Origin: Stenocarpella maydis
Lineage: Eukaryota > Ascomycota > Sordariomycetes > Diaporthales > Diaporthaceae
Direction of reading: 5' to 3'
Assembly: GCA_002270565.1 (NCBI GenBank)
Contig: NQMI01000025.1
Location: 124,001-188,000, forward strand
Length of the DNA stretch: 64,000 bases
Part shown: in pieces, positions 22,774 through 32,736 of the stretch
Layout: each line of letters starts with the position of its first letter
Numbering within the stretch: position 1 is the first letter of the stretch
Translations under genes and position numbers: made by a program
The notes under the pieces: model-generated
What the model was told of the DNA's origin: nothing
The model's input: the letters and a program-made list of their open reading frames with translations, nothing else
Database searches by the model: none

Positions 22774-23173
22774 CTACTTCAGCCTCGCAACAAGATCCCG
22801 TAAGCTAGATTCCAGCTCTGGGGTCATGCCCGGCACGTTCTGAGCGAGTGGTGGAAACATTGGATCGCGGGCTAGATAATGCTCTCATGTTAGAAGCTGG
22901 ACTTTGACTTGACGGGAGAGAATTCAAAAAGAGAGTGGGGGACCACGTACGAGTCTTGAAAGATCGATGCTCCACCCTAGTGATTGCTGTGTTGTACTCG
23001 TCCCTCCACTTCTGATTGTTGAGCCAGTCGGTAGGCTCTGCCGTCTCCGACATTGTCACGTCGCCGCCGTTTGCACCGTTGGTGGCTGGAGGGGGCTGGC
23101 TTGGATTGTGGCTTTTCGGGGTGGGCGTCTGCGCTGGGCTGTCGAGCATGATCGCATCTGGACTCATAATCAC
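22774..23173 (-). CDS. Small uncharacterised protein, 106 aa
   Basis: Proposed exons on the minus strand are 23173-22951 and 22871-22774. The 79-bp intron has a GTACGT donor, a CTAAC branch site and a TAG acceptor. The N-terminal 45 residues are Pro/Ser/Thr/Asn-rich and probably disordered. The C-terminal half looks conserved: TDWLNNQKWRDEYNTAITRV, then EHRSFKTPRDPMFPPLA across the splice site, then a helix ending SLRDLVARLK. The clean splice site in the middle of a sensible sequence is the main support. A later Met at 23167 is equally possible as start. No family is recognised. There is no signal peptide or membrane segment. Confidence 0.65.
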
Positions 23174-23668
23174 GTCTTGTTCCCCGTTCTGACGGCAGAC
23201 TAAGGTCTGAACCCCTTGACGCGTGACAGGAACCCTGGCCTTTACTTATTGTAAGACGGAAGTGAGTTGTGAGACGGTGTACCAGTCTGGAAGCTCCAGC
23301 TGAGTCCACTACAGAGCCTGGGCGAGTTGAAGTGACGTTGAAGGGGACCCTGATGGATGCCCCACAACTTCAGACCTGGACAGGGGATCCCTGCAGTGGT
23401 AACTGCTGGAAAACAGCCGCATCTGCTCCCATCTGCAGGTTAGAAAAGGCACATCTGGTAGCTTTCAGGCGGTCTTTATTGTACATTGGAACGAGGGCCA
23501 CTGCCTCTCACAGTCTTCAACTACAATCACCAGCAATGACTAGGAATTCTTATTTCCTTTCTCTGGCTACATAAACATTTACCAGCACAACGAAGCAGGT
23601 ATGGCTTAAGGTCGCCAAATCCCCTGCTTTCTTCGCCAAACTTTTCCCTCACCCGAGTAGGTATAGGC
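23174..23668. other. Intergenic region between the small gene and arg1
   Basis: About 500 bp. Holds the promoter of the minus-strand small gene and the 3' UTR of arg1, which is transcribed in the same direction. Nothing else is recognisable. Confidence 0.55.
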
Positions 23669-25219
23669 TTACTTGCTGTAAGTAAGGCCACCCTGGGCCC
23701 GCTTCTGCAGACCGTATTTCTTGAGGCGGATGGATGTGATGCCGATGAAACCAGTCGTGTCCTCGGGGCTGAAGTTGTCAAGAGTATCCATGGATGCCTC
23801 CTCGGCGTCGTACAGCTTCTCGGTATCGGAGCTACGGCCCAGCACGTACGCGTTGCCCTTGTAGAGTCGGAGGCGGACGATACCGTTGACACGCTCCTGA
23901 GCGGCGACCAGGCAGGTGTCGAGCCACTCCCGCTCGGGAGAGAAGTACATGCCATTGTACAGAAGCTCGCTCCACTTCTGGGTGACAAAAGTGTCACGGA
24001 GGGATCGCAGCTGGCCGTCCAGCACGAGACCTTCGAGGTCAAGGTGGGCCAGACGGAGGATGGTCATGGCGGGGGAGTCATAGCAGCCACGGGACTTGAG
24101 GCCGATGAAACGGTTCTCGACAATGTCGATACGGCCGACTCCGTGGAGCTTGCCGAGGGCGTTGAGCTTGGTGAAGAGCTCGACGCTCTCGGTGTAGGAC
24201 TTGCCGTCAGCCAGAGTGTCGAGCTTGACAGGGATGCCCTTCTCGAATGTGATGTTGATGTCCTCTGGCTTGTTGGGGGCAGTCTCAGGGTCATCAGTCA
24301 TTGTCCACATGTCACCAGGGGGTGTCTGGTCTGGATCCTCGAGCATGCCGGCCTCGTAGCTGCAGTGGGCCATGTTGGCGTCCATGGAGTAAGGCTTGGC
24401 CTTGGTGCTGGAAACAGGAATGCCCTTCTCCGCCGCGTAGTCGAGCAGATCGTTACGACCGGCGAAACGCTTGAAGAAGGTGGGGTCACGCCATGGTGCA
24501 ATGACCTGTGGTGCTCACTGTTAGATGCATTCCTGAGGGGCGGATTTATCAGAACATCATACCTTGATATCGGGGTTGATGGTGTAGAAGGCAAGCTCAA
24601 AGCGGACCTGGTCGTTCCCCTTGCCAGTGCAGCCGTGAGAGACAAAGTCACAGCCATATTGCTCAGCAACTGGAGGAACAGTTAGTCAGAAATCCACGCC
24701 CAGATGAGTCGCCCAGGCTGTGGGTACGCACCTCGCATCTGAGCGCGGGCGATGACCGGACGGGCCAGAGATGTTCCCAGGAGGTATCGCTGTTCGTAGA
24801 TAGCGTTGCACTGAATTGCGCGGAAGCAGAGCTCGTCCACGAACTCCTTGCGAAGATCCTCAATGACCCTTATCTCGGTATCAGTACAAGCGGCATGGTC
24901 TGGCTACGTTCTTGGGGCAAGCAACACGCACATCTCGGTGGCACCAATCTTCAGGGCCTTTGCTCGAACCTCATCCCAGGGCTCGTCCTGGCCAACGTTG
25001 GCGAGGAAGCAGATGACCTCATATCCCTGGTCCAGGAGCCACCCGAGGACTTTTGGGCAAGGTGTCAGTCTAGATACTGTGGTTAATAATAACATGTCTA
25101 CACTCACTGGTGCTGGTATCAAGGCCACCTGTATAAATGCTTAGCTTTCACGGCCATTTTCTTACTTGACGAGCCATTGACTTACCAGAGTAGGCCAAGC
25201 ACACCTTTCCCTTTGCCAT
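23669..25219 (-). CDS. arg1: Argininosuccinate synthase
   Basis: Proposed exons on the minus strand are 25219-25186, 25128-25108, 25049-24932, 24868-24732, 24669-24563 and 24505-23669 (417 aa, the family's usual length). The enzyme joins citrulline and aspartate with ATP to make argininosuccinate in arginine synthesis, in the cytosol. The N-terminus carries the PP-loop ATP motif SGGLDTS (residues 11-17), assembled across the first two introns, and the second signature [12 protein letters not shown]. The rest matches the catalytic and oligomerisation parts ([35 protein letters not shown]). Five introns crowd the first 140 codons, and exon 2 is only 21 nt. A GTGAGT donor at 25370 and an AG at 25246-25245 suggest a 5' UTR intron. 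A TGACTC core (minus strand, 25621-25616) could be a Cpc1/Gcn4-type site for amino-acid control. Confidence 0.95.
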
Positions 25220-26049
25220 TGTGATAGTGTCCGGTGCGGTTTAGCTAAGTGACAGTCATTTGATTAGCTACAAGTAAATGCAGGGCAGTGTGATCAGGCC
25301 GGGGGAGAGGGAGACCGAGTCTAGGCGGTGGTAGTTGGGGCTTGAATTTATATGACACCAAGTTACTCACCTGTGGAGCTGTAGAGAGCAAGGGACTGGG
25401 TTCAGGAATGTTGATTGGGACTTGGGACTGGGGAAATGGATGTGTGAAGGAGGAAGAGGTTATGACTACGACAACAACATGAGACCGAGACCCGCGAAAT
25501 TTCAACAAAAATTCCTGGGCGAGATCGGTGCCGCAGCGGTGAACTTTACACCATGACAAGAGCTGCAACTCACTGCAGGCCCCAGGGTGGGAAAAGTTTG
25601 GAGGGGTAGCTTGTAGAGTCACACTGATAAGGCACGAAATGGAATGATGAGGGCCTCTGCTCCCCCTGCCACTAAGCCGATAAGCCCTGCGGAACCTGGT
25701 AATCCCCGGCCCACTAAAAATGCAGGGAAACCAGCCCGGTTTGCGGGTTGAGCACCTCGCTTTAGGGGCTCGGCAAGGTTCAATGGGCCCCCTCCGACTG
25801 GGCTCTCTCTTCCAAGGTTGGTTGCTCGAAATTGAACCACCACATTTCGCACACACTCTCCAGCGTCAACGCCGACCTCCCACCTGCTACCAGATGCTCA
25901 CCAGCGAAAGAACGGCACATTGCTCACCTATAACACATCGGACACATAGCTAGCAATGAGAGAGCTTCGATAGCGATAATACTGGACCTAAAAAAGACTT
26001 TGACCTCGCACGCGCACCGCCTACGAAAGGGGCCAAAAACATTAAAAAA
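25220..26049. other. Divergent promoter region between arg1 and the SUZ gene
   Basis: About 830 bp shared by two divergently transcribed genes. It contains the putative arg1 5' UTR intron (25370-25245) and the candidate TGACTC site. No coding exon is seen. Confidence 0.6.
25616..25621 (-). promoter_or_regulatory. Candidate Cpc1/Gcn4-type site upstream of arg1
   Basis: TGACTC on the minus strand about 400 bp upstream of the arg1 start; the full context GTGACTCTA departs from TGACTCA at the last base. Arginine genes in filamentous fungi are commonly under cross-pathway control, so the position makes sense, but a six-base match is weak evidence. Confidence 0.25.
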
Positions 26050-26954
26050 ATGGGCAACCAGAAGATACCCAATGCCTGGGATGAGGACTGGGGGCAGCAG
26101 GCCGACAGGGCCGCCCAGGAAGAGCAGCAGGAGCCTCCTGTGGCGCAAGCGCCAAAGACCAAGGCGGAGCGCTGGGCCGAGCACCGCGAGCTGAACCGCC
26201 AGATCTGGGAAGCAGCGTATGTGTTTTCATCTGGAACCCTTCCGAAGACATCTGCGCCCCAGAGCATCCGTACTCACAATGAACTTCCTTCAGTGAGGCA
26301 CCCCCAGAGATGTACCACGTGGCAGCGACCAGCAACGTCCCGCTCACGCAGGGCTTCAAGCCGCAAATGAAGCTGCTCAGCCGCAAGCCACCGCCCGCGA
26401 CCGTCAAGACCAAGGACCCCGTGACGGGGATGGAGAAGCTCACCATCCAGGACGTCGAGGAGGAGGAGGAGAAGCCGCCGCAGCCCACGCCCGAGGAGAT
26501 CAGGGAGCGCCAGCAGCGGGAGCTCGAGGAGAAGCAGCGCAAGTACGAGGAGGCGCGCGCCAAGATCTTTGGGGAGTCTCCCTCTGGGGTATCGTCGGGG
26601 GCCTCTACGCCGGGCACCACAACACCCCCGCTCGCAGGAGAGGGTGTTCGAGGCAATTACCGGGGCCGTGGCCGTGGGCGCGGCGGGAGAGGCGGGCGCG
26701 GCGGCCAGCGGAACCAGGAGCACAACTACAACAAAGCCGAGGTGCAGGACCGACGACCAGGGAACACGGGGAGTCCGTTCAGGGAGCTCTTCAACCCTGA
26801 TGCTGGCTCGAAGCCCGGGTCTCGCCAGCAGCGCGGGGCGGGCACATCTTCACCTCCTCGCGGCCCAGAGCATGCGATTCGAGCGCCCAGGGGGCCAGAT
26901 GACAGCGGGCGAGGCGGGTTTGGGTTCGCAAACCGTGGCGCCAAAGGCGGATGA
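26050..26954 (+). CDS. SUZ-domain RNA-binding protein
   Basis: Proposed exons are 26050-26216 and 26294-26954 (275 aa). The donor is GTATGT, and the acceptor in CTTCAG restores the frame as AEAPPEMYHV. The N-terminus has an acidic Trp motif (AWDEDW). The middle holds a basic KLLSRKP element and a helix (REIE-type: RQQRELEEKQRKYEEARAKI) followed by FGES. Together these match the SUZ domain found in SZRD1-like and R3H proteins, which binds RNA. The C-terminal third is an RGG-rich segment (GRGRGRGGRGGRGG) followed by a disordered Pro/Gly/Arg tail, also typical of RNA binders. The gene converges on nar1; their stop codons are only 27 bp apart. The domain call is from motif recognition; a role in mRNA control is inferred. 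Confidence 0.8.
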
Positions 26955-26981
26955 TCACATTTCAGCATTATCTGTGCTGAA

Positions 26982-28736
26982 CTACCACCCTCCGCCAACC
27001 TTTCCGGCCAGTTGGACGACGCTAGCCTTGTCGTTATTGTCCTTCCCGACGTCACTGATGACCTCCCGGAAACTCGTACACGCTAGTCTCGCCAGGTCTA
27101 TGCCCGTCACATCCGACCAATGCGAAAGGGTATCTCGAATATACGAAGGAGAAATCCCATCAACCAAATCTCCTGCCCCATCTCCCTTCGATGCAGACAG
27201 ACCAGCATCCTCCATCTCCGAGTCAGAAGCAGAAAAGTAGGCCTCATCGACCTGCGCCAACCATTGTTTCTGCTCCTCCGGGCCGGGGTTCGAAGTCCAG
27301 CCATTGCGCTCCACAATCAACGGATCCGATACCTTCACCTGGCCCCCGCCGTTGGTGCAACCGCCAGGACAGGCCATAACCTCTATATAACCATAATCCA
27401 GGCTCTTGCCTTGCGCGGCAGGCTTCCTTGCTGAGCCGAAGGGTCTACCGCCAGGCATTCTCGAAGCCTTTGCTGGCTTCAACTTGCGGACGATGTTTTG
27501 AATATTACGGAAGCCGTAATATTTTGCAGCTTTGAATATTGGCTCGCCCGACTTGGAGACGATGACATACTCGACCACGTCAATGTTCCGGCCCCTCACA
27601 GCTTGGAGCTGTGCGCCAGGGTGCCTGGACAGAGTGTCCTGCAGGATAAAATGAAGGTTCCCGCCTGAAGTACCCGCAGCCGGGTGCTGGCGCTGCCTCC
27701 TTCGTGGGGGGAAGAGGAACTTGTGAAGCCGCGGGTCTGGGAAGGGAGTAGTTGCTTGTGATAGTGGAGTTTTGGGTAGACCAAAGAAGTCAATATCTCG
27801 AGATTCCGAGAGCATCAACACCTCTTTGCTGGTGATGACACAATCGACGTCCCGTACGCCTCGGCCGGGCTTGCCATCGCCTGCCCACACGCTGTCAGTC
27901 AGCTCTTCCCGGCTCGCCTCCAGCTTCTTGTCGAGGCACGGCATGACCGCCAGATGCCATATCCGGTCCGGCGTTATTCCCAATTTCTTGCTGAGTGTCG
28001 TCTTCAGAAGCGTACCCATCAGCGCTTGTGGCGACTTCACCCTCGACAAATGGGGCAGGACATGTGGATGTGTCTTCTCAGCGTAACATATCCAACCCGG
28101 ACATGACGACGTGAGGATGGGCTTTGAAATCAGCGCATCGCCCTCCCGCACCTCGTCGGCCCCTAGGACCAGACATGCCTCGCGGGCCGTGTTTGTGTCG
28201 ACTACCCAGGAGAACCCATTGTTAGACTTCCCACCGGCCCTGAGGCCATGCTCGCCCCTCAGAAGCTGCTCGATCATATTCCCAGCCTGTGTCTCCGTCG
28301 TGCCGTCCCCGCAAGCCGCAGCCAAGCTCGCCCTTGTCTGGGGGCTGACGCTGGCCACGAATAGCTTCGCGTCCGGGTCCTCGAGGCCGTCGACGCCGAA
28401 GCGACCACTCGCGTCGGGCCCGCGCACCTTGAGCGCCGGGGCGGCATCCAACACGCTCAGGACCTCATTGTGGCTCTGCAGGCTGACGAGGACGGCCTCG
28501 GCGGAGGTGACGCAGCCGGAGCAGGCGAGGCAGTCCGTGAGGGAGATCTTGGAGGGGCCATCGGTGGAAGCGGATGTGGAACCTGTGGGTTGTTGCTGGC
28601 CGCCGAGGATGACTTCGTGCTCGAGGGAAGATGGGTCGTCTTGGGGCTGGGAGGGGAGGCTCTCGATGGGCTTGATGCAGGCTACGGAGGGCGAAATAAA
28701 GTCGTTGAGAGCGTCGGTTGAGAGGATCGCGGACAT
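26982..28736 (-). CDS. nar1: Cytosolic Fe-S cluster assembly factor Nar1
   Basis: Single exon, 584 aa. Nar1 is the iron-only hydrogenase-like protein of the cytosolic iron-sulfur assembly (CIA) machinery. It passes Fe-S clusters from the early scaffold to the targeting complex. All eight cluster-binding Cys are present: an N-terminal set C20, C69, C72, C75 (CLACSGC) and a C-terminal set C212 (SSCPGW), C267 (MPCLDKK), C456 and C460 (CPGGCTNGGG). The spacing agrees with the yeast protein. Fungal features are a Gln/Ser/Thr-rich insertion between C20 and C69 and a long low-complexity insertion (RRRQRQHPAAG) in the middle. No intron is needed. Its stop codon faces that of the SUZ gene across 27 bp, so the two transcripts almost certainly overlap. 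Confidence 0.95.
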   Translation of the reverse strand: MSAILSTDALNDFISPSVACIKPIESLPSQPQDDPSSLEHEVILGGQQQPTGSTSASTDGPSKISLTDCLACSGCVTSAEAVLVSLQSHNEVLSVLDAAPALKVRGPDASGRFGVDGLEDPDAKLFVASVSPQTRASLAAACGDGTTETQAGNMIEQLLRGEHGLRAGGKSNNGFSWVVDTNTAREACLVLGADEVREGDALISKPILTSSCPGWICYAEKTHPHVLPHLSRVKSPQALMGTLLKTTLSKKLGITPDRIWHLAVMPCLDKKLEASREELTDSVWAGDGKPGRGVRDVDCVITSKEVLMLSESRDIDFFGLPKTPLSQATTPFPDPRLHKFLFPPRRRQRQHPAAGTSGGNLHFILQDTLSRHPGAQLQAVRGRNIDVVEYVIVSKSGEPIFKAAKYYGFRNIQNIVRKLKPAKASRMPGGRPFGSARKPAAQGKSLDYGYIEVMACPGGCTNGGGQVKVSDPLIVERNGWTSNPGPEEQKQWLAQVDEAYFSASDSEMEDAGLSASKGDGAGDLVDGISPSYIRDTLSHWSDVTGIDLARLACTSFREVISDVGKDNNDKASVVQLAGKVGGGW

Positions 28737-29419
28737 GTTGGTGACGGTGGGGGGTCGTCCAAAGGGTCCGGGGAAGGCTGAGTCGCGACCAACGCGGGTG
28801 GCGAGGGGCGGCTTCGAGCAGGGTAGGTGTAGAGATGAAGAAGACTCAAGTTGGTTCCATGGGATGTGGTAGGATCAGTCGCTCGGCAGACTATGCGAGA
28901 TATGCAGGGCTCAGAAGTTTGCCGTCAAATACGTGTTTACACGCGTGCGAAGTGAAGGAAATGCGTCAAAGTAAGTGGCCTAGGTAGATTCTGCCGGAGA
29001 TAGCTAAAACAATCAGCTTGCTTGATAATGCGAAATTTCCCGAGGCTCGCAAGTCGATGCGACATCGGATAGTGGCGGACTTTAGGTGGGTATCCATGCC
29101 CGGGAAAGTCCACTAGTGTACTCCGTACGGAGTAGATTGAGAGAAGGCACCCAATCACACCATTGGTGAATCGCCCGCGGAGGACCTGAGTACAGTACAT
29201 GATAGGATGACGTACCCCTGTCGACAGCCCACCCGTCCAGCCAGGATGGGTTGTGTTCTTCAGAGTAACATTGAACGTCTGGCTTGTGAACATCTCACGT
29301 TCCGTATGGGCCGTATAGGACGGAGATCATCATCAACAGGGCAGTATCAATTCACTTTCCACCCCGCAGAACCTGGAGCCATCTGCTTCTCAAAGCTATC
29401 CTGCATCGCAAACGCAAGC
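28737..29419. other. Divergent promoter region between nar1 and a membrane protein gene
   Basis: About 680 bp. It contains the perfect palindrome TACTCCGTACGGAGTA at 29119-29134. No coding exon is seen. Confidence 0.6.
29119..29134. repeat. 16-bp palindrome TACTCCGTACGGAGTA
   Basis: A perfect inverted repeat made of TACTCCGTA and its complement overlapping at CCGTACGG. Single arms of the same motif occur at six other intergenic sites in the window (16850, 17511, 18774, 49485, 49686, 49769). It lies about 380 bp upstream of nar1 on one side and 290 bp upstream of the membrane protein gene on the other. Confidence 0.85.
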
Positions 29420-30124
29420 ATGGATGTAAGTGGGAATGGAACCTCAAGACATCAGGACACCTGACTGACATTCTTCCCGAGGCCGTCCCGGCGTACAGCT
29501 TCACAACACTGGCCTGGCTTTCAGTCCAGGCCGTGCCCCTAATCGTATGGCCAACATTCATTGCATCGCTGCTCACCCCAGATTATCAGCATGCCAACCG
29601 TGTGTGGACCCGAGACAGGCATCACATGATGCATGAGCGAGTGCTGAGTGCTGACCTCCCCCCCCCGGCAGCTGTTGAGCAATACCTCGCCCGGTCTCTG
29701 GGCTTTGCCCAGCTCACCCTCGGCCTGGTCGTCGTCTGTCTGACTGGAGCTGTGCCCTTGGGGTCCTTAGCGGATAGTAAGTTAAACAAACAGCTCAACA
29801 CTGAACATGCCCGTCCCCCTTGTCTCTTACCAGTGAGCAGCTCCGGCCGACGCTGTCTCCCCCTTCGCCGATGCCGTCATCCTTCTCTGCTCAATATACC
29901 AGGCGTCCGCAGCTCTCTACAGCTATACCAGGTTCAACGCGACCAACACCGGGGGCTTCCTGTTTGGCGCGGTGGGTTCTGGCCTGCTGGCAGCCTTCGG
30001 GCTATGGTGTCTAATGTTCGGCTCCGGCAGCCACATCAGCAAGAGGACAGGTGCGGACAAGAGGACGAGCGGGTTCCCGTTCAAGAACAAAGAGGCCAGC
30101 AAGAGGAAGGGCAAGAATTTGTAG
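29420..30124 (+). CDS. Four-TM membrane protein, unknown function, 170 aa
   Basis: Proposed exons are 29420-29425, 29482-29599, 29672-29776 and 29841-30124. Exon 1 is just ATGGAT before a GTAAGT donor. Intron 2 (72 bp, GTGTGT donor, CTGAC branch, C-rich tract) is a multiple of three without stops, so it is easily missed; removing it gives HANPVEQYLARSLGF. Four hydrophobic helices follow: LAWLSVQAVPLIVWPTFIAS, SLGFAQLTLGLVVVCLTG, DAVILLCSIYQASAALYSY and FLFGAVGSGLLAAFGLWCLM. The C-terminus is basic (KRTGADKRTSG... KRKGKNL). The sequence looks like a conserved fungal membrane protein, but I recognise no named family. The acceptor before exon 2 ends in GAG, which is unusual; the frame supports it. 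Confidence 0.75.
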
Positions 30125-30679
30125 AACCACAACATCGGCGGCGTTACGAATCTCGACTGCTTAACTGGCTCTGTACTGGCTCTGGAATTTTGTATACGAC
30201 TTTTCGTCATGCAAATAATCTTTACCGCAATAGACGCGCATATCTCTTCGTGGAGGTATAGGTTCTCAAACTAAACTAAGTAAACGGGAATTTCTCTTTG
30301 GACCATGTATATCAGGAAGCTTAGCCATTGCTTCCTCGTGTCTGATCCCGCTGTCAACTCCTGAACTCCATAAGTTTTCTCACATCTTGTCTCATCCATC
30401 CCGGACCCATGATTATCAGGACCCATCACTCATGTTTCTCAGCCATTTCTCGATGTCATGCCTCGATACCCATCAAACACATCATCAGGTAGTCACTCAG
30501 CGGATTCTCTACTGCCTAGCAAGACTGCCCAGTAACGCATCCTTCGGCGTAAAATGCCAAGCTTGAGATATCGCTTGGGCCGGGGGAAGGAGTGAGCAGA
30601 GGTGGTGGTGGGTGTCTCCGAAGCTGTTGGTCATGTTCAACTGCATCCATGAAGCGTATTCCTTTCGTAGCTGAGGACG
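30125..30679. other. Intergenic region between convergent genes
   Basis: About 550 bp holding the 3' UTRs of the four-TM gene and the zinc-finger gene. No other feature is recognised. Confidence 0.55.
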
Positions 30680-31852
30680 CTAATATGCTGCATTGCCCCC
30701 GCCAGCGCCGCCGTTAGTAGCGGCCGGCACTGCAGGTGTAGGGACGGCCTCCGGAGCGCCTCCATTAACGACAATGTCCGTGGCTCCCGTCAGGATGGCT
30801 TGCCTTCGCTCGTGCCAGCCGAGCTCACTCTTGACGGCCTGGTCCAGGAGAACCTCCTTCTCCAGCCAGGCCTTCTTCACTATGTCCTCCCATTTCTCAC
30901 ACTCTCTTCTCAGGGTTTCCGCGTCCTCCTGGGCCCACTGCAACTGGGTCCTGCAAACGGCGTGAAGCTTCTGCCACTCCATCTCCAGCTCGCGTGGTGT
31001 GAAGCCGTCCTTCTCTGTGAGCTGGGTCAAGTGCTCTGCTGAATTCTCGTCCCCGCTGTGTGCATCCTCGACAGCGTCGTCCTGGCCCGCGGCGTGCGAC
31101 TGTGGCGTGCGGATGATAATCTTCAGCTTCGGGGTCTTGCCGGCTGCGCCGCCAGATTGCAGTCCTTTTGGTACAGGGTCGGAGGGTCGAAGTGCCTCTG
31201 TTTCGTGGACCGTTCGCATGTGCTTCGCCAGCGCGTCGGATCGAGTAAAGCACTTGTCGCATTCTGTTCACACGTGTCAGTATCTTCCTGCGGCACTTGG
31301 ACGCTCCCTGCAATGGTGAGTCTCACCTGGCAAATAGCAGAAGAATGGTTTCTCCCGTGTGTGGCTTCGCATGTGCGCTTTCAGGGCATATCCACTGGCG
31401 TGATTGGCGCCCTGCCTGCTGCAGCCAACCCACTGACAGGTATACTTCTTCTGCCGACCTTCTATATGTTCGTCGTGAATGTGCTTGACCAGCCGGTCCA
31501 TTGTTCCCAGGTCCCCTGCGTCGCAGTCTTCCCAGACGCATACTGTCACTTGTGGCTGGAAATCCTCGTCCTCGAGCCGGGCGTTTGCTGGTGAGCTGGG
31601 AATGTCGCCCGATGAATCGGAGGATATGGACATGGCGTCGTCGAAGTCGTCGGTCTTCGTTTCCACCTCTGGTTCCGGGCCTGGGTCTGCTTCGGCCACA
31701 AGGGCGGAAGGTGTCGCGGAGCCAACGTCGCCCAGCTTGAGGCGCTTCGCCGGGGGCTCATTCTCCTCCATCGTCACATCGTGGGTGACTTGTTCGTACT
31801 CGTCGCCTGCCTCAGAGGACGAGGACATCGATGAAAGAGAAGAGTCAGACAT
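30680..31852 (-). CDS. C2H2 zinc-finger protein, Iec1-like (INO80 complex)
   Basis: Proposed exons on the minus strand are 31852-31327 and 31263-30680 (369 aa). The intron (GTGAGA donor) lies inside the third finger, between YLP and ECDKCF. Residues 1 to about 100 are acidic and Ser-rich with a basic PAKRLKL that could serve as a nuclear signal. Three linked fingers follow: CVWEDCDAGD...HIHDEH, CQWVGCSRQG...HMRSH and CYLPECDKCF...HMRTVH. This GLI-like arrangement, with the first finger's long inter-Cys/His loop, resembles Iec1, the zinc-finger subunit of the fission yeast INO80 chromatin remodeller. The C-terminal part has a coiled-coil-like stretch (EMEWQKLHAVCRTQLQWAQE). The finger call is secure; the INO80 link is from recollection of the family pattern. 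Confidence 0.8.
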
Positions 31853-32736
31853 TGTGTGTGTTTTAACGCGCGATTCCAATTATTGCAGGTATCGAGCTTC
31901 AGACGAGGCAGGATGAAGGAAGCCTGGGCCGTTGTGATTCGATTCGCAACGGACCCTCGCTGGCGCGGCTGAGATACGGAGTTGAGGTCGAGGCACTTAA
32001 CCAATTGTTGGTTCTTCCAATAGGTTATTGGGACGTTGCGGCCATCCAAAGGTACCAGAGGGCTTCTTTTCGCGAGTGGTGAGTTCTGAGTTCCGCTGGT
32101 GCTGGTGCTGGCGCGCAGCTTGATGAGGGCTGTTCCTGGTGCGCGACACCTCGGGCTGAGGGAAGCGGTTGGTAGCCTCGATGTGTCGAAGTACTAACGG
32201 AACCCACGGGTTGGTAGACAGCTGTTGACTAGGTAGTCTGATATTAAGAAACCCAAGACAGAGGCGAGTGAGGAAGTCCTGGATGGTGTTTCGAGTTTCT
32301 CTAGGGGGGTCAACGTTGGAAGCAGCAGGATTAGGAGCTGCGTTCCATCGGCGAGACTTACATGAATGAACCTGTGAAGGGCACATGCCTACGGAGGAGT
32401 ACTTAGTACCTTGGCTGAGGTAGTTCGGCGATTGGACATGCACCAAACGACAGCTTGACGGCTGGCGGCAGCTGATGAGTGGCTATTCCAGCTATCATCA
32501 CTGCTCCCTGAGCCCCCCCCTTGCAAGGGGCAACCCCTGGAGGCTGTAGCCCCACCCCCACCAAGGCCAGTGACTGAGAGGGCCCTTGTGTTCGCCTTGG
32601 TCTGTTTTATTTTAAAGTCTGCCAACTAACTCTTGCTCCGGCTGCCTCTCAAGCCTCAGTGGAAACAACTCGACTCTGTCCAAGTCTTCCCTACTTTTCA
32701 ACTTCCGGCTCGTTGTGCTCCTCATACGACACGACC
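31853..32736. other. Divergent promoter region between the zinc-finger gene and rna1
   Basis: About 880 bp; CT-rich toward rna1 and GA-rich toward the zinc-finger gene. No coding exon is seen. Confidence 0.55.
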
